From positions 1 through 50,651 of the IMG/VR virus record IMGVR_UViG_3300048105_000327: a DNA stretch of 50,651 bases. The stretch is one strand, 5' to 3'. The translations under genes were made by a program, and so were the position numbers. The stretch is from a virus. Under the pieces are notes generated by a model that was not told the origin of the DNA, made no database searches, and saw nothing but the letters and a program-made list of their open reading frames with translations. Positions 1-7,527 of this stretch are shown here, piece by piece. Numbering within the stretch: the stretch's first letter is position 1; each line of letters begins with the position of its first letter.

Positions 1-190
1 TATCCGTGAATTCTTTTACCCGTGTTTTTGTAATGGAATCAAGATTCTGTAAGATATGTTGCACATCTTTACGCATGTCTTCATTGAATTGCACGTTTAG
101 TTTGACTTCCGGCTTGAAGGGCCCCGCAGTTTTCTTGGCTCCTTGCTTTGCTCCTTTGGCAAATTCACCAATCAATTCTTTAACGTCCAT
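1..190 (-). CDS. Unknown protein, C-terminus beyond left edge
   Basis: Open frame of 63 codons running leftwards off the window. The ATG at 190 overlaps the TAA of the upstream 29-residue gene (TAATG) and is preceded by a GGAAGG Shine-Dalgarno. The visible part starts MDVKELIGEFAKGAKQ and is lysine-rich, then turns into a sequence (FNEDMRKDVQHILQNLDS) that could be helical or coiled. No family recognised. It is the third gene of the recombinase operon, so it may be co-expressed with it; role unknown. Confidence 0.6.
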   Translation of the reverse strand, partial: MDVKELIGEFAKGAKQGAKKTAGPFKPEVKLNVQFNEDMRKDVQHILQNLDSITKTRVKEFTD

Positions 191-279
191 TAGTAATCAT
201 CCTTCCTTCGTATGTGCTGTGCAATGAACAGGATAATCGCCAAGCCAACCAAGAAGTACCAGAACTCTTCAGTAGTCAT
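190..279 (-). CDS. 29-residue single-span membrane peptide
   Basis: Tiny gene between the recombinase and the partial gene to the left. Its ATG overlaps the recombinase stop by 4 nt (ATGA) and its TAA overlaps the next start (TAATG), which is the strongest argument that it is real. The product is acidic and aromatic at the N-terminus, has one hydrophobic segment at about residues 6-22 (YFLVGLAIILFIA core) and ends in a basic tail with RRK, the pattern of a small N-out, C-in membrane peptide. Function unknown; phage holin-like and regulatory peptides share this shape, but nothing identifies it as either. Confidence 0.55.
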   Translation of the reverse strand: MTTEEFWYFLVGLAIILFIAQHIRRKDDY

Positions 280-1142
280 TGTTCATCACTCCATTGCATG
301 TCGCTGGGGAAATACTTCAACATCTTATCCCCATCCAATTCATCCTCATATACAGCATGTGTTACAATACGCTTAACCTGTTGAGGATACCATTTACCCC
401 CAGACCTAGTAGTATAACCACGAGCATTAAGATAAGTAGCAACACCAGCATAAGAAGCATTCCTGTTGTATTCCTTTAGTACTTCTACTACTATTTCTAG
501 TTCTTCTAGGTGATAGTACAACTTACCCTTTTCACCGTCGTCTGCTTTCCTAGCGGCATATAGGCCATAGGGGGTTCTTCCTACCCATTCATGCTCTTGT
601 TCCTGAAGCCGTTCCATTGCAGTCTTCACTTTGATGATGACCTGCTTGCGTTCCATATCATCCATCATGGACTTCATACGGAACATGGCTTCTTGTGTTG
701 GGTCATCAAGGTTGAGGTCCGGCATAGTAACAAAGTGCACGTTGATACCCAAAGGCCCACGGATATGTTCCTCCACGAAATTGATAGCATCGACGAGGTT
801 ACGACTCAGACGGCTTGGGTCATAGAAAATGACATCCTTCACATCTGGGTTCTCCTTGAGGAAGGAAAGTAGTGCTTGAAACATCGGGCGTTCTAGGCTA
901 GACCCTGAAACACCGAAGTCGCACCACATGGTCGGATATTGGATTGCCTTCTCGAATTCTCTTTTCGGAATACCATGGGTTTCGGAAAACCCATCTTTAT
1001 CGAATGGAGGATGAATCAATTCGATTCCGTGCGTTTCGCATAACCTAGTAATTCCGAAAACTTGGGTGTCTAATCCTTCTTCTTGCTTCTTTGTGGAAAC
1101 CCTACCATATCCGACAGCGCGCGTCGGCCATATCTTAGCCAT
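276..1142 (-). CDS. Serine site-specific recombinase
   Basis: Resolvase/invertase-family recombinase of 288 residues. The N-terminal catalytic domain carries the nucleophile in YGRVST (Ser16, with Arg14), Arg85 in the RP motif after GVSGSS, and the YDPSRLSRN motif with Arg111 and Arg114; all key residues are present. Residues about 190-265 form the small 'recombinase' DNA-binding domain (ARGYTTRSGGKWYPQQVKRI). It is longer than classical resolvases but much shorter than large phage integrases. Family members cut and rejoin DNA through a 5'-phosphoserine bond, so it probably integrates, inverts or resolves this element. A perfect inverted repeat lies just upstream. It heads a three-gene leftward operon. 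Confidence 0.9.
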   Translation of the reverse strand: MAKIWPTRAVGYGRVSTKKQEEGLDTQVFGITRLCETHGIELIHPPFDKDGFSETHGIPKREFEKAIQYPTMWCDFGVSGSSLERPMFQALLSFLKENPDVKDVIFYDPSRLSRNLVDAINFVEEHIRGPLGINVHFVTMPDLNLDDPTQEAMFRMKSMMDDMERKQVIIKVKTAMERLQEQEHEWVGRTPYGLYAARKADDGEKGKLYYHLEELEIVVEVLKEYNRNASYAGVATYLNARGYTTRSGGKWYPQQVKRIVTHAVYEDELDGDKMLKYFPSDMQWSDEQ

Positions 1143-1150
1143 GATATTGG

Positions 1151-1193
1151 CTTAACACAAGTGGGAAATAAAGAAAGGGGTCTTTGTGTTAAG
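1151..1193. repeat. 10-bp inverted repeat upstream of the recombinase
   Basis: CTTAACACAA (1151-1160) and TTGTGTTAAG (1184-1193) are perfect inverted copies separated by 23 nt, ending 9 nt before the recombinase start codon. The position fits an autoregulatory operator or a recombination half-site pair. It could also form a hairpin in the recombinase leader. Role inferred from position only. Confidence 0.5.
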
Positions 1194-1595
1194 GGGTAGT
1201 AGGGATTATTCCTATGTACAAGAAAAGGGACAGCCCTATAATCGCGTTCTACGCCCTCCATGAAACAAAGAGGTACAATCACCCTCCAGACCCCTATCGT
1301 AGCGTCACAGGGCGGTTCTCGCAGTTTTTTCCGATTTAGGTCCCCAAGTAGGGGGTCGAAGGGGTATGTTTGGTCAAATATGCAATTTCTGAATTATAGT
1401 AAAACTCTTCCAGTGTCTTGATACGGTTTTTTCTTGTCCTTTATATGGAATCTTCTTTTCATATTATTTAGCCATCATATTATCCCTATGCGTAGTATGG
1501 TCGTAGTTCCATACTTTTCCTTAATGTGGGGTTTTGCGAAAAGGACTAAATACTTCATCCGATTAGTCTAATTTGCCAAAGGAGGCTTTTACGAA
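1194..1595. other. Divergent intergenic region
   Basis: About 400 nt between the leftward recombinase operon and the rightward operon starting at 1596. I see no convincing gene. A TTTATATGG stretch near 1439 could be a TATA box for the rightward operon, and GACTAA...TTAGTC near 1546-1570 is an imperfect inverted repeat next to the AAAGGAGG Shine-Dalgarno of the first gene. Neither is proven. Confidence 0.4.
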
Positions 1596-1814
1596 ATGAC
1601 ATATACTGAAGAAGATATTGGGAACACGGTATCCTACGAAACTGACAAGGGAACCTACATTGATGAACGAATTGTGATGGTGTATTGCAACGTGTGTTCA
1701 GCACGTTTCATCGGACCTATCCGCGAAGCCGGTGGCTTCCTTGGGGGCCATGAATGCTTCCATCAGTGGGAAATTAAACGATTGATGGATGAGGACGGAG
1801 GCCTGACAGCATGA
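1596..1814 (+). CDS. Small zinc-binding-like protein
   Basis: 72 residues, preceded by a strong AAAGGAGG at a good distance. A CNVC pair near residue 30 and a GHECFHQWE cluster near 50 give four plausible zinc ligands (C-x2-C and H-x-C-x2-H), so it is probably a small zinc-knuckle protein. No named family recognised. First gene of the long rightward operon; the next gene starts inside its stop codon (ATGA). Confidence 0.65.
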   Translation: MTYTEEDIGNTVSYETDKGTYIDERIVMVYCNVCSARFIGPIREAGGFLGGHECFHQWEIKRLMDEDGGLTA

Positions 1815-1963
1815 GCGAAGAAACATTTCAAAGGGTCGCTTATGATGCAATCCGTATCATGTCATCTGTTGGCTTCAACACTAACAATGATGACTTGAAG
1901 AAATATGCGACGCTATTACAAACGCGCTATGAGAGGTTATTGACGGGCGGTGATTTACAATGA
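1811..1963 (+). CDS. 50-residue hypothetical protein
   Basis: Short helical-looking protein (begins MSEETFQRVAYDAIRI). Its ATG overlaps the previous stop and its TGA overlaps the next ATG, so both junctions are 4-nt ATGA overlaps, which supports it being translated. No motif identified. Confidence 0.6.
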   Translation: MSEETFQRVAYDAIRIMSSVGFNTNNDDLKKYATLLQTRYERLLTGGDLQ

Positions 1964-2208
1964 GTCTAAAGACCGCGATTTTTCATGTGAAACACCCCGT
2001 AGTGGATAGGATAACCGCGTGGTTCGCCTACGCTTCGTATGTACATGAAAAGGCTACCGGCGGAACTACTAAAGACCTCAACGACTACGTTGCCGATGCA
2101 CTAAGTAGACTATTCGACGCAGACGGCAACTGCCTCATTTTGGCTGTAACATACGTCAATAAAGACACCGATGCGTCCACACTTTCTACTAGGGCTTTGG
2201 GGGATTAA
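1960..2208 (+). CDS. Hypothetical protein, 82 residues
   Basis: Begins at an ATGA overlap with the preceding gene. Composition is that of a small soluble alpha/beta protein (AIFHVKHPVVDRITAWFAYA near the N-terminus). No family recognised. The gene ends 4 nt before the start of the winged-helix gene. Confidence 0.6.
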   Translation: MSLKTAIFHVKHPVVDRITAWFAYASYVHEKATGGTTKDLNDYVADALSRLFDADGNCLILAVTYVNKDTDASTLSTRALGD

Positions 2209-2212
2209 TACC

Positions 2213-2533
2213 ATGTCAAAGAATGGACAATACAATAAGAAAACAGGAAAGGATGGACGACCAGTACGACACGGAAAGGTCCGTATTTACGACAGAATCA
2301 TCGAAGTACTTGAACTAAAAGACGAAGCGACTACACACGAAATCTTTGATTTCTGTAATAACTACATGACGAAAAGAGGAAGGATTTCGGCAACCACCAT
2401 CACAATGCAGGCATTGTGCAATATGCTAGCGAAATACCCGGCGTTCGTTCGGACTGGTACAATTGAAGTTGGCGGGTCCAGTGGGAAATACGGAATTGCC
2501 AGTTGGTCTTTACTTGATTGGCTTGAAGAATAA
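2213..2533 (+). CDS. Winged-helix-like DNA-binding protein
   Basis: 106 residues from the ATG that follows GGGGGATTAATACC; an in-frame upstream ATG at 2171 lies inside the previous gene and lacks a ribosome site. A basic N-terminus (about residues 1-25) precedes a likely winged helix: helix (YDRIIEVLELKDEATTHEIF), recognition helix (ISATTITMQALCNMLAKYP), then a wing (FVRTG...GKYGIASW). The gene at 20810 has the same layout, so the two may be distant relatives. Probably a transcription regulator of this element; target unknown. Confidence 0.6.
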   Translation: MSKNGQYNKKTGKDGRPVRHGKVRIYDRIIEVLELKDEATTHEIFDFCNNYMTKRGRISATTITMQALCNMLAKYPAFVRTGTIEVGGSSGKYGIASWSLLDWLEE

Positions 2534-2557
2534 TTTCGTAAACCGGGGTTTGGAGTA

Positions 2558-2567
2558 ATACTATAAA
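2558..2567 (+). promoter_or_regulatory. Candidate TATA box
   Basis: ATACTATAAA lies about 45 nt before the ATG at 2608, where a TATA box would place transcription start near 2588 and leave a short leader with AAGGGAG. The core resembles the TACTATAAT core of the repeated cassettes at 21.1, 26.0, 27.4 and 32.2 kb. Confidence 0.45.
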
Positions 2568-2607
2568 CCGCGGTCAATCATCGAAATTTGGTAAGGGAGA
2601 AATAACC

Positions 2608-2880
2608 ATGGACAAGACGCGAACGTACAGGCACAGAAACCGAAGAAGACTAGGACATCTACGAGGCAAACAGAATAAATTGCTAATTACCGAAAAAATC
2701 CAGAAAAAGTCACAGATTACGGGCTACAAAGTATTGGGAGCAGGCTCTATCAACCGCTTGGAAGAGAAAGTCGAATCACGGCTCAAGAAAGGATGGATTC
2801 CTGTTGGCGGTGTTTCTGTTTGCGGTGGCTACGGCCATGCACACTTTCATCAAGCAATGATAAGGGAGGCTTCACAATGA
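2608..2880 (+). CDS. DUF1737-like domain protein
   Basis: 90 residues. A very basic N-terminal 40 residues (RHRNRRR, then GKQNK) precedes a compact domain (about 40-88: YKVLGAGSINRLEEKVESRL, KGWIPVGGVSVCGG, YGHAHFHQAM) that matches the DUF1737 pattern: Tyr-Val strand, amphipathic helix, GW-x-P-x-GG, then QAM. The role of this family is not established. Preceded by AAGGGAG and a candidate TATA box; the next gene starts at an ATGA overlap. Confidence 0.65.
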   Translation: MDKTRTYRHRNRRRLGHLRGKQNKLLITEKIQKKSQITGYKVLGAGSINRLEEKVESRLKKGWIPVGGVSVCGGYGHAHFHQAMIREASQ

Positions 2881-3074
2881 ACAGATTAGGCGATATACAA
2901 CAGGGTCAATTACATTCGGCCATCGGTTCTATTCTTTTACACGCAATAGAAACAGATGATGAGTATTTGCTGAACCGTATTTCATATGTAACCGAGAAAC
3001 TGTATGGTAAGAAGGCCATCGGCTCATTGACTGATTGGCTGATACAATGCGGAGAAAGGGAGGCTTCACAATGA
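2877..3074 (+). CDS. Hypothetical protein, 65 residues
   Basis: Start chosen at the ATG that overlaps the previous stop, behind GGGAGGCTTCACA; the longer upstream frame would sit inside the DUF1737-like gene. Helical composition (HSAIGSILLHAIE, YLLNRISYVTEKLY). The same GGGAGGCTTCACAATGA junction recurs exactly before the next gene at 3071, suggesting local duplication of the junction. No family recognised. Confidence 0.6.
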   Translation: MNRLGDIQQGQLHSAIGSILLHAIETDDEYLLNRISYVTEKLYGKKAIGSLTDWLIQCGEREASQ

Positions 3075-3376
3075 AGGCGACAGACAACCCAAATATCAGC
3101 AAACCTGTGAAGAATCTATGGCGATTCAAAGTGCGTTCGGATTTACCCGATGCGTTATTTTATCTGTATTTCACCAGTGAAAAGGCAGGTATTGATTATA
3201 TGGACTCGGAGTATTCTCTTGAAACCAAACAAGAAAAATACGAAAACCAAGTACCTGTTATCTTGGATGATGGGGCTGTTTGGAATAACCCAAGAAGCGA
3301 CATTTACGATTACACAGGGCAAACAGGGATGCAAAGAGTTATTGAAATTACACCACCGAAGGAGGTTTTAGAATGA
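3071..3376 (+). CDS. Hypothetical protein, 101 residues
   Basis: Start is the ATG at the ATGA overlap behind GGGAGG. The protein is mixed alpha/beta (LWRFKVRSDLPDALFYLYFT), has no Cys cluster and no membrane segment. No family recognised. Its stop overlaps the start of the zinc-finger peptide at 3373. Confidence 0.6.
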   Translation: MKATDNPNISKPVKNLWRFKVRSDLPDALFYLYFTSEKAGIDYMDSEYSLETKQEKYENQVPVILDDGAVWNNPRSDIYDYTGQTGMQRVIEITPPKEVLE

Positions 3377-3513
3377 AACAATGTCAATTGTGCAATGCTA
3401 TCAAGACCGATATTCGAGAAGCAAAGGTACTTTCTTGTACCACATGCCTTGACAAGTTATTGGAGTTCGCTATCACCGCAGGTATTCGATTTGAAAAAGA
3501 GGTGGAAGCATGA
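3373..3513 (+). CDS. 46-residue zinc-finger peptide
   Basis: Starts at an ATGA overlap. Two Cys pairs, CQLC (4-7) and CTTC (22-25), form a probable four-Cys zinc site followed by a short helix. It is the first of four consecutive Cys-rich genes (3373-4281). Confidence 0.6.
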   Translation: MKQCQLCNAIKTDIREAKVLSCTTCLDKLLEFAITAGIRFEKEVEA

Positions 3514-3647
3514 CTATCCCCTGTCCATGTTGCGAAGAACGCGAATTCAGTATTGATAAAATGTTACCAATAAAAACATTCAGTCGTTCCACTCAGAAAG
3601 CGATATACAAATGTAAAGCGTGTGGCTACAAGGAGGTCATTGGATGA
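3510..3647 (+). CDS. 45-residue zinc-ribbon peptide
   Basis: Starts at an ATGA overlap. CPCC at residues 5-8 and CKAC at about 35-38 with intervening beta-type sequence look like a minimal zinc ribbon (MTIPCPCCE ... YKCKACGYKE). Zinc ribbons of this size commonly bind nucleic acid or act as subunits; the partner is unknown. Confidence 0.6.
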   Translation: MTIPCPCCEEREFSIDKMLPIKTFSRSTQKAIYKCKACGYKEVIG

Positions 3648-3907
3648 ACAATTACCCAGACAACATGGATTGGGGCGCATACGACGACTACCATGACCCC
3701 AAATTACAATGCGGGTGCCACAGTAGCGACGGCTGTGGTTGTTGGTGTGAAGACTACGCAGGTGATGGGAAGCAACACTTAGTCGGTGAGTGCGACCCCG
3801 ATAACTGTCTTTTGTACCGCTGTAAAATTTGCGAGGATGTCGCAGTCGGATACGAAGTGGATAACTGCCCCGAATGCCAAGAAGAATTGGACGAGGTGAG
3901 CGCATGA
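3644..3907 (+). CDS. Cys-rich acidic protein
   Basis: 87 residues from the ATG at the overlap, behind AAGGAGG. There are at least ten Cys: CGCHSSDGCGCWC near 23-35, then CDPDNC, CKIC and CPEC. The last two pairs resemble a zinc ribbon and the first cluster a second metal site. Highly acidic. No known family; probably a metal-binding accessory protein of the operon. Confidence 0.6.
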   Translation: MNNYPDNMDWGAYDDYHDPKLQCGCHSSDGCGCWCEDYAGDGKQHLVGECDPDNCLLYRCKICEDVAVGYEVDNCPECQEELDEVSA

Positions 3908-4281
3908 AAATCTGTAAGACGTGTGAGTCCAATCTCGATGAATCAGAATACTACGCTCATCCTAACACGAGGGATAAATTGCAATCATCCTGTAAATCGT
4001 GTGCTAAAGCGAAGGCTCGGCATGTTTACAGAAATTCATGGTATGGTTCATGGACTTCATCGAATACTGAATGGCAACGCAAGCGGGAAAAAAGAGAGCG
4101 CAAAAATGCGGCCAAGCGTGGGGTGTCTAAAACATGTACGCACTGCAAAGAAACCAAACTGGCTACGGTTGACAATTTTTACACTGGTGCTGGTCGGCAC
4201 GGTTTGAAATCGTATTGTAAACCCTGCGATAACAAACTAAAGACGGCTCGGCGTCGAGCCAAAAAGGAGGCGAAACAATGA
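3904..4281 (+). CDS. Two-module zinc-finger protein
   Basis: 125 residues, start at an ATGA overlap. It contains two copies of one module: CKTCESNLDESEYY...SSCKSCAKAKARHVY and CTHCKETKLATVDNFY...SYCKPCDNKLKTARR. This C-x2-C...(F/Y)Y...(S)C-x2-C layout is seen in the zinc part of phage HNH/endonuclease VII-type proteins, but no HNH catalytic motif is visible here. A basic linker (KREKRERKNAAKRG) joins the modules. Probably DNA- or RNA-binding. Confidence 0.65.
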   Translation: MKICKTCESNLDESEYYAHPNTRDKLQSSCKSCAKAKARHVYRNSWYGSWTSSNTEWQRKREKRERKNAAKRGVSKTCTHCKETKLATVDNFYTGAGRHGLKSYCKPCDNKLKTARRRAKKEAKQ

Positions 4282-4823
4282 CTGTGAAACGAATTACAAT
4301 TGAATACGAAGATGGGACCTCCGAGGTTCTTACACCGGCTGAATGGATGGGAGTTATGCTCGGGACGAGAAGTGGCGTATCATCGGAAGCGTTGTTGGAC
4401 AACACCACGAAAGTAGAATTCGTTCAAGAAACGTTCCAATCTGCACGGAATCTTGTTTCCGCAGTAGAAGAGGAAGAAGTCGTGGTCGAAATACAGCCAC
4501 TGCCTGAAAGTACCCATGGCACTGAACCGGTCAGCACATACGATTCGATGCCAGACTTTACTGGTACAACATATTCAAGTGCCGCAACGGAAAAATCACG
4601 TGAACGAGTTGCGCCACCCGCAGATAGCGACGACAAGTCGTATCGCCAAGCCACTATTATTCGCTTTCCGTTCGGGAAATACAAAGGAAGGACAATTCTT
4701 GAATTGGTCCTCGATGATAGCGAATTCGCCCTCAAGTGCGCAAAGCAATTGGGCGACAATGGTAAACATCGCGAACTGGCTAACGCCATAAGACTCGTCT
4801 TAGCGAAAAATCCCGATATGTAG
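4278..4823 (+). CDS. Protein with C-terminal exonuclease X-like domain
   Basis: 181 residues, ATGA overlap with the previous gene. The N-terminal 60 residues are compact, the middle (about 65-125) is Ser/Glu-rich and probably disordered. The last 55 (IRFPFGKYKGRTILELVLDDSEFALKCAKQ, split here: FGKYKG core then EFALKCAKQLGD) match the small FGKYKG domain found at the C-terminus of exonuclease X-type proteins and in phage proteins. No nuclease active site is present. Suspected DNA-metabolism accessory. Confidence 0.6.
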   Translation: MTVKRITIEYEDGTSEVLTPAEWMGVMLGTRSGVSSEALLDNTTKVEFVQETFQSARNLVSAVEEEEVVVEIQPLPESTHGTEPVSTYDSMPDFTGTTYSSAATEKSRERVAPPADSDDKSYRQATIIRFPFGKYKGRTILELVLDDSEFALKCAKQLGDNGKHRELANAIRLVLAKNPDM

Positions 4824-4850
4824 ATAAGCGACTTGAAAGGAGGAAATAAC

Positions 4851-5069
4851 ATGAAGAAAATAATTTTAATTGAGAAGAAAAAGAAGGAAAATGCTGGAGA
4901 AGAAGCACTGAAGTTATCAGACGTAGAAGTGGTTGTTCTCGGTGTGTACGACAACGAAAAGGACTTGCGTATCGATTTGAACGTGATGAAGAACCTTCAG
5001 AAAGCCGGTAAACTCGACCCGAAAATGAGTATGGATATCATTGAGGTGGAATTAGATGGACAAGCCTGA
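4851..5069 (+). CDS. Hypothetical protein, 72 residues
   Basis: Start chosen at the ATG 8 nt after AAAGGAGG; a TTG six codons upstream is in frame but overlaps the ribosome site. Lysine-rich beginning (KKIILIEKKKKEN) followed by a Glu/Asp-rich alpha/beta segment. Its 3' end overlaps the nuclease gene at 5056 by 14 nt, so the two are likely co-translated. Confidence 0.6.
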   Translation: MKKIILIEKKKKENAGEEALKLSDVEVVVLGVYDNEKDLRIDLNVMKNLQKAGKLDPKMSMDIIEVELDGQA

Positions 5070-6036
5070 GATTGTTTCTGGTGTATACTTACCGAACGAA
5101 GTCAGTCAAAGTAAACTAAAGCGGTACGAAACATGCCCAAAGTTAACTTACTACCAAGACGTCATTCGCAAGCGCGATGGTCGTGAATGGGTTGGCGCTT
5201 CGCTTCCTATGGGTTCTGTTTTCCACGAAGTGGTTGAAGTATTCCACGAAACCCTCCGTAAAGGATTTGAACCTGATATGGATGTACTAATGAATCTAAT
5301 CGAAAAGTCGTGGAAAGAACAGTACGAGAGTTATGTCGCGCCTAATAACTTAGACCACGCTCGTGTAGTGGGTAGTGATGGTTCTATGGGCTATGACTGG
5401 CGTGTCGCTCGTAGGGGAACACCATTAACAGAAATCCCGGGTTCGCATGAGCGAGCCGTCAAGAACATTCAGTGGTGGTTTGAATGCTACGCTGAAGCAT
5501 ACAACAATGGAGAACTCGGTCTTATGGACAACATTTCAGTTGGGTGTGAGATTGATTATCGTCGTGAACTTGACCACTTGGGCATTGTACTTCGCGGTAA
5601 AGTCGATGTAGTTTTGAACAATACGCATCTGGCTGATTGGAAAACAGCGAATCCAAACCCTCAGTGGAACTGGACTCAAGACCGTGCTGACGGTGAAGTA
5701 CAGGCTTCATACTATGCGGCATTGATGAATGAAGATGAAATCGAATTCTCTTACATTGTAATCGATAAGCAAGTACACCCTGACTTCGCAAGAGGAAAGA
5801 AAGGGCCGCAGAAGTGTAATATCAAAGTAATCACTACAAAGCGGACAAGGAAAGACATTCAAGAAGTAATCGAGCGATTAGAACAATTTGTCATGATGAC
5901 AGACATTCGCAATGGCTACAAAGAAGGAATCTTCCCACGTAGACCAAAGCCTATGGGTGAACACTTCTGCGATAACTTCTGTGATTTCAAAACCCACTGC
6001 TATACCGAATTGATGAAGGAGCGTAGTGAAGCATGA
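5056..6036 (+). CDS. Cas4/RecB-like PD-(D/E)XK nuclease with Fe-S Cys set
   Basis: 326 residues. The PD-(D/E)XK core shows GSVFHEVVE (His57), GKVDVV (Asp184), ADWKT (Asp194, Lys196) and QASYYAAL (Gln216/Tyr220), the order typical of Cas4/AddB-type nucleases. Four Cys (27, then 305, 309 and 315 in CDNFCDFKTHC) bracket the domain exactly as the [4Fe-4S] ligands do in that group. Such enzymes process DNA ends during recombination or replication. No cas genes are near, so a replication/recombination role for the element is more likely than CRISPR adaptation. Next gene starts at an ATGA overlap. Confidence 0.85.
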   Translation: MDKPEIVSGVYLPNEVSQSKLKRYETCPKLTYYQDVIRKRDGREWVGASLPMGSVFHEVVEVFHETLRKGFEPDMDVLMNLIEKSWKEQYESYVAPNNLDHARVVGSDGSMGYDWRVARRGTPLTEIPGSHERAVKNIQWWFECYAEAYNNGELGLMDNISVGCEIDYRRELDHLGIVLRGKVDVVLNNTHLADWKTANPNPQWNWTQDRADGEVQASYYAALMNEDEIEFSYIVIDKQVHPDFARGKKGPQKCNIKVITTKRTRKDIQEVIERLEQFVMMTDIRNGYKEGIFPRRPKPMGEHFCDNFCDFKTHCYTELMKERSEA

Positions 6037-6131
6037 CCAGCGTAATAGGCAGGGACGCTCGTGACAGACGCGACAAGACATCGACTGTTTGGGCTCGTAT
6101 GAAGAGGTGGATTTCCCGTGTTATGGGATGA
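6033..6131 (+). CDS. 32-residue basic peptide
   Basis: Very short frame, supported by ATGA coupling to the nuclease gene upstream and by overlapping the GTG of the membrane-protein gene downstream. Rich in Arg/Lys/Asp (RDARDRRDK, then WARMKRWISRVMG, an amphipathic helix). Function unknown; the ribosome site of the next gene (GAGGTG) lies inside it. Confidence 0.4.
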   Translation: MTSVIGRDARDRRDKTSTVWARMKRWISRVMG

Positions 6132-6354
6132 TACCTTCGGATGGGACTGGTATGCAATCCAACAGATTGCTCTATTCGGTAGCATAGTACTGGGATTCCT
6201 CGGTATTGTCGGAGCCACCGAAGGATGGGGATTTTTCTGGATGTTTACTCGACTTGGTTCATGGATTGGACTGCATTCCGAGGCCGTACTGATTTTCGTT
6301 ATTGTATTTTCGATTGGACTGTTTCAGTTCTTGCGTTACAAAGGTGGTTATTGA
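6118..6354 (+). CDS. Two-span membrane protein
   Basis: 78 residues from a GTG eight nt after GAGGTG. Two hydrophobic segments, about residues 16-40 (IALFGSIVLGFLGIVG core) and 54-73 (AVLIFVIVFSIGLFQFL), joined by a short aromatic loop, and a C-terminal RYKGGY. Small two-span proteins occur as holins or membrane anchors in viruses, but no specific family is recognised. Confidence 0.6.
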   Translation: MLWDDTFGWDWYAIQQIALFGSIVLGFLGIVGATEGWGFFWMFTRLGSWIGLHSEAVLIFVIVFSIGLFQFLRYKGGY

Positions 6355-6800
6355 TGAGCGACGAACCTACACAGAACTTAGAACGATGTGAATTGTGCGG
6401 TGTATTTCGTTGGGACGAAGACCTCGGAGGCGTGTTAATCAAGAAAGGCCGTTTCTTAGAAGAACATCACATATCATATCAACCAGAATTGACAGTCATG
6501 TTATGCGAAGTATGCCATTGGAAAGTACACAATGAGGATGGATTCAACGACCACTTGATGCCAGAACAGACTCGGGCGAATTGGATGATGAAGAAACGCA
6601 AGAAACCCGGATTCTTTGAAATAAGAAAGAAGATGGGGGAATTAGGAATTTATGATGATGATGATAACGTAATACGAATCATTCATTCCTCAGAAGACCC
6701 ATACCATACATTGGCAGGACTCGCAAACGAATTCCAAGGCTTAATTGAATTGGAACACGTATTTGAAATCCTGTACCCAGAAGAGGTGAACAACACATGA
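6354..6800 (+). CDS. HNH endonuclease
   Basis: 148 residues from the ATG overlapping the previous stop (an upstream in-frame stretch lies in the membrane-protein gene). HNH fold: CELC (Cys12, 15), LEEHHISY (His38/39) and LCEVCHWKVH (Cys51, 54, His55, 59) supply the structural zinc and the beta-beta-alpha metal site. The C-terminal half (about 70-148) is helical and unassigned. HNH nucleases of this size nick or cut DNA in phage replication, packaging or homing; the target is unknown. Confidence 0.8.
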   Translation: MSDEPTQNLERCELCGVFRWDEDLGGVLIKKGRFLEEHHISYQPELTVMLCEVCHWKVHNEDGFNDHLMPEQTRANWMMKKRKKPGFFEIRKKMGELGIYDDDDNVIRIIHSSEDPYHTLAGLANEFQGLIELEHVFEILYPEEVNNT

Positions 6801-7393
6801 ACGCAGTATATATTTATGCAGACCCAGACAAAAACCCGCAAATCAGACCTTACATTGAAGTAGTTACAGAACGATGCAACGACCTTGGGTGGGAAGGGCC
6901 TCCGGTAGTTTACACTGATGGTTTTGCTAACGCTAACAACGGCGGCCTGTCGGAACTGATGAGCAGTATTACCAAAGGTAAGGTAAAGAGCCTCATGCTG
7001 TTTTCATTAGAAGCGTGGGTTTCCGAACGGCACAAGTTTGTTCCTGTCGTCGGTAAAATGCTTCAATCAATCAAGGGCGGTGTCAGTGTCGCTTGCGCAC
7101 CGGGACTTGGTGTTCTAAAGGGTATGAAAGACCTCGCAAAATTAGAAGGTCTTTTCCTTAGTGGTGAATATTTTTCTAACCTAAACAGTGTGGCAGTAAA
7201 GGTCGGTATGTCTAAGTCAACGAAGAAGAAAGGCCGTCCTTCTCTATGGGATACGGACAGGGAATTTGTGCGCCAAGTGGCTATCTTGTACAATCAAAAC
7301 CTAAGTACAAAAGGAATATCACAGCGACTAGGGGTATCGTACCACAAAGTATACCGTGCAATAAAGCACCTCCACAAGGAGGAGGCTAAATGA
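6797..7393 (+). CDS. Catalytically degenerate resolvase-like DNA-binding protein
   Basis: 198 residues, ATGA overlap. The N-terminal ~130 residues follow the resolvase fold (AVYIYADPDKNP...DGFANANNGGLSELMSSI...VKSLMLFSLEAW), but the position of the RVS catalytic serine reads YADPD and the later R-L-x-R motif is absent. The C-terminus (about 147-195) has the Hin-type KGRP followed by a helix-turn-helix (LSTKGISQRLGVSYHKVYRAIK). It therefore probably binds DNA without cutting it, as a regulator or architectural partner, possibly of sites also used by the recombinase at 276-1142. Confidence 0.65.
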   Translation: MNAVYIYADPDKNPQIRPYIEVVTERCNDLGWEGPPVVYTDGFANANNGGLSELMSSITKGKVKSLMLFSLEAWVSERHKFVPVVGKMLQSIKGGVSVACAPGLGVLKGMKDLAKLEGLFLSGEYFSNLNSVAVKVGMSKSTKKKGRPSLWDTDREFVRQVAILYNQNLSTKGISQRLGVSYHKVYRAIKHLHKEEAK

Positions 7394-7527
7394 GCCAACC
7401 CGACTTGTTAGATGAGGTATGGAACGCTTTGAACGCTCCTATCGATGTGGGCGGTCCAGTACAGAAGATGTGTATTTTAGCGTTCTGTGTTATTGGAGGT
7501 ATTGTTATGGGGGCTCATCTTGTATGA
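7390..7527 (+). CDS. 45-residue single-span membrane peptide
   Basis: Starts at an ATGA overlap and ends at one. A short soluble N-terminus precedes one hydrophobic segment at about 26-45 (MCILAFCVIGGIVMGAHLV). No signal-peptidase site follows, so it should stay membrane-anchored. Function unknown. Confidence 0.5.
   Translation: MSQPDLLDEVWNALNAPIDVGGPVQKMCILAFCVIGGIVMGAHLV

Noticed and set aside
1070-1282. 70-codon leftward frame upstream of the recombinase
   Set aside because: Overlaps the recombinase start and the inverted repeat, and has no ribosome site.
6225-6353. N-terminal extension of the HNH gene
   Set aside because: The extra codons overlap the membrane-protein gene in another frame; the ATG at the stop overlap is better.
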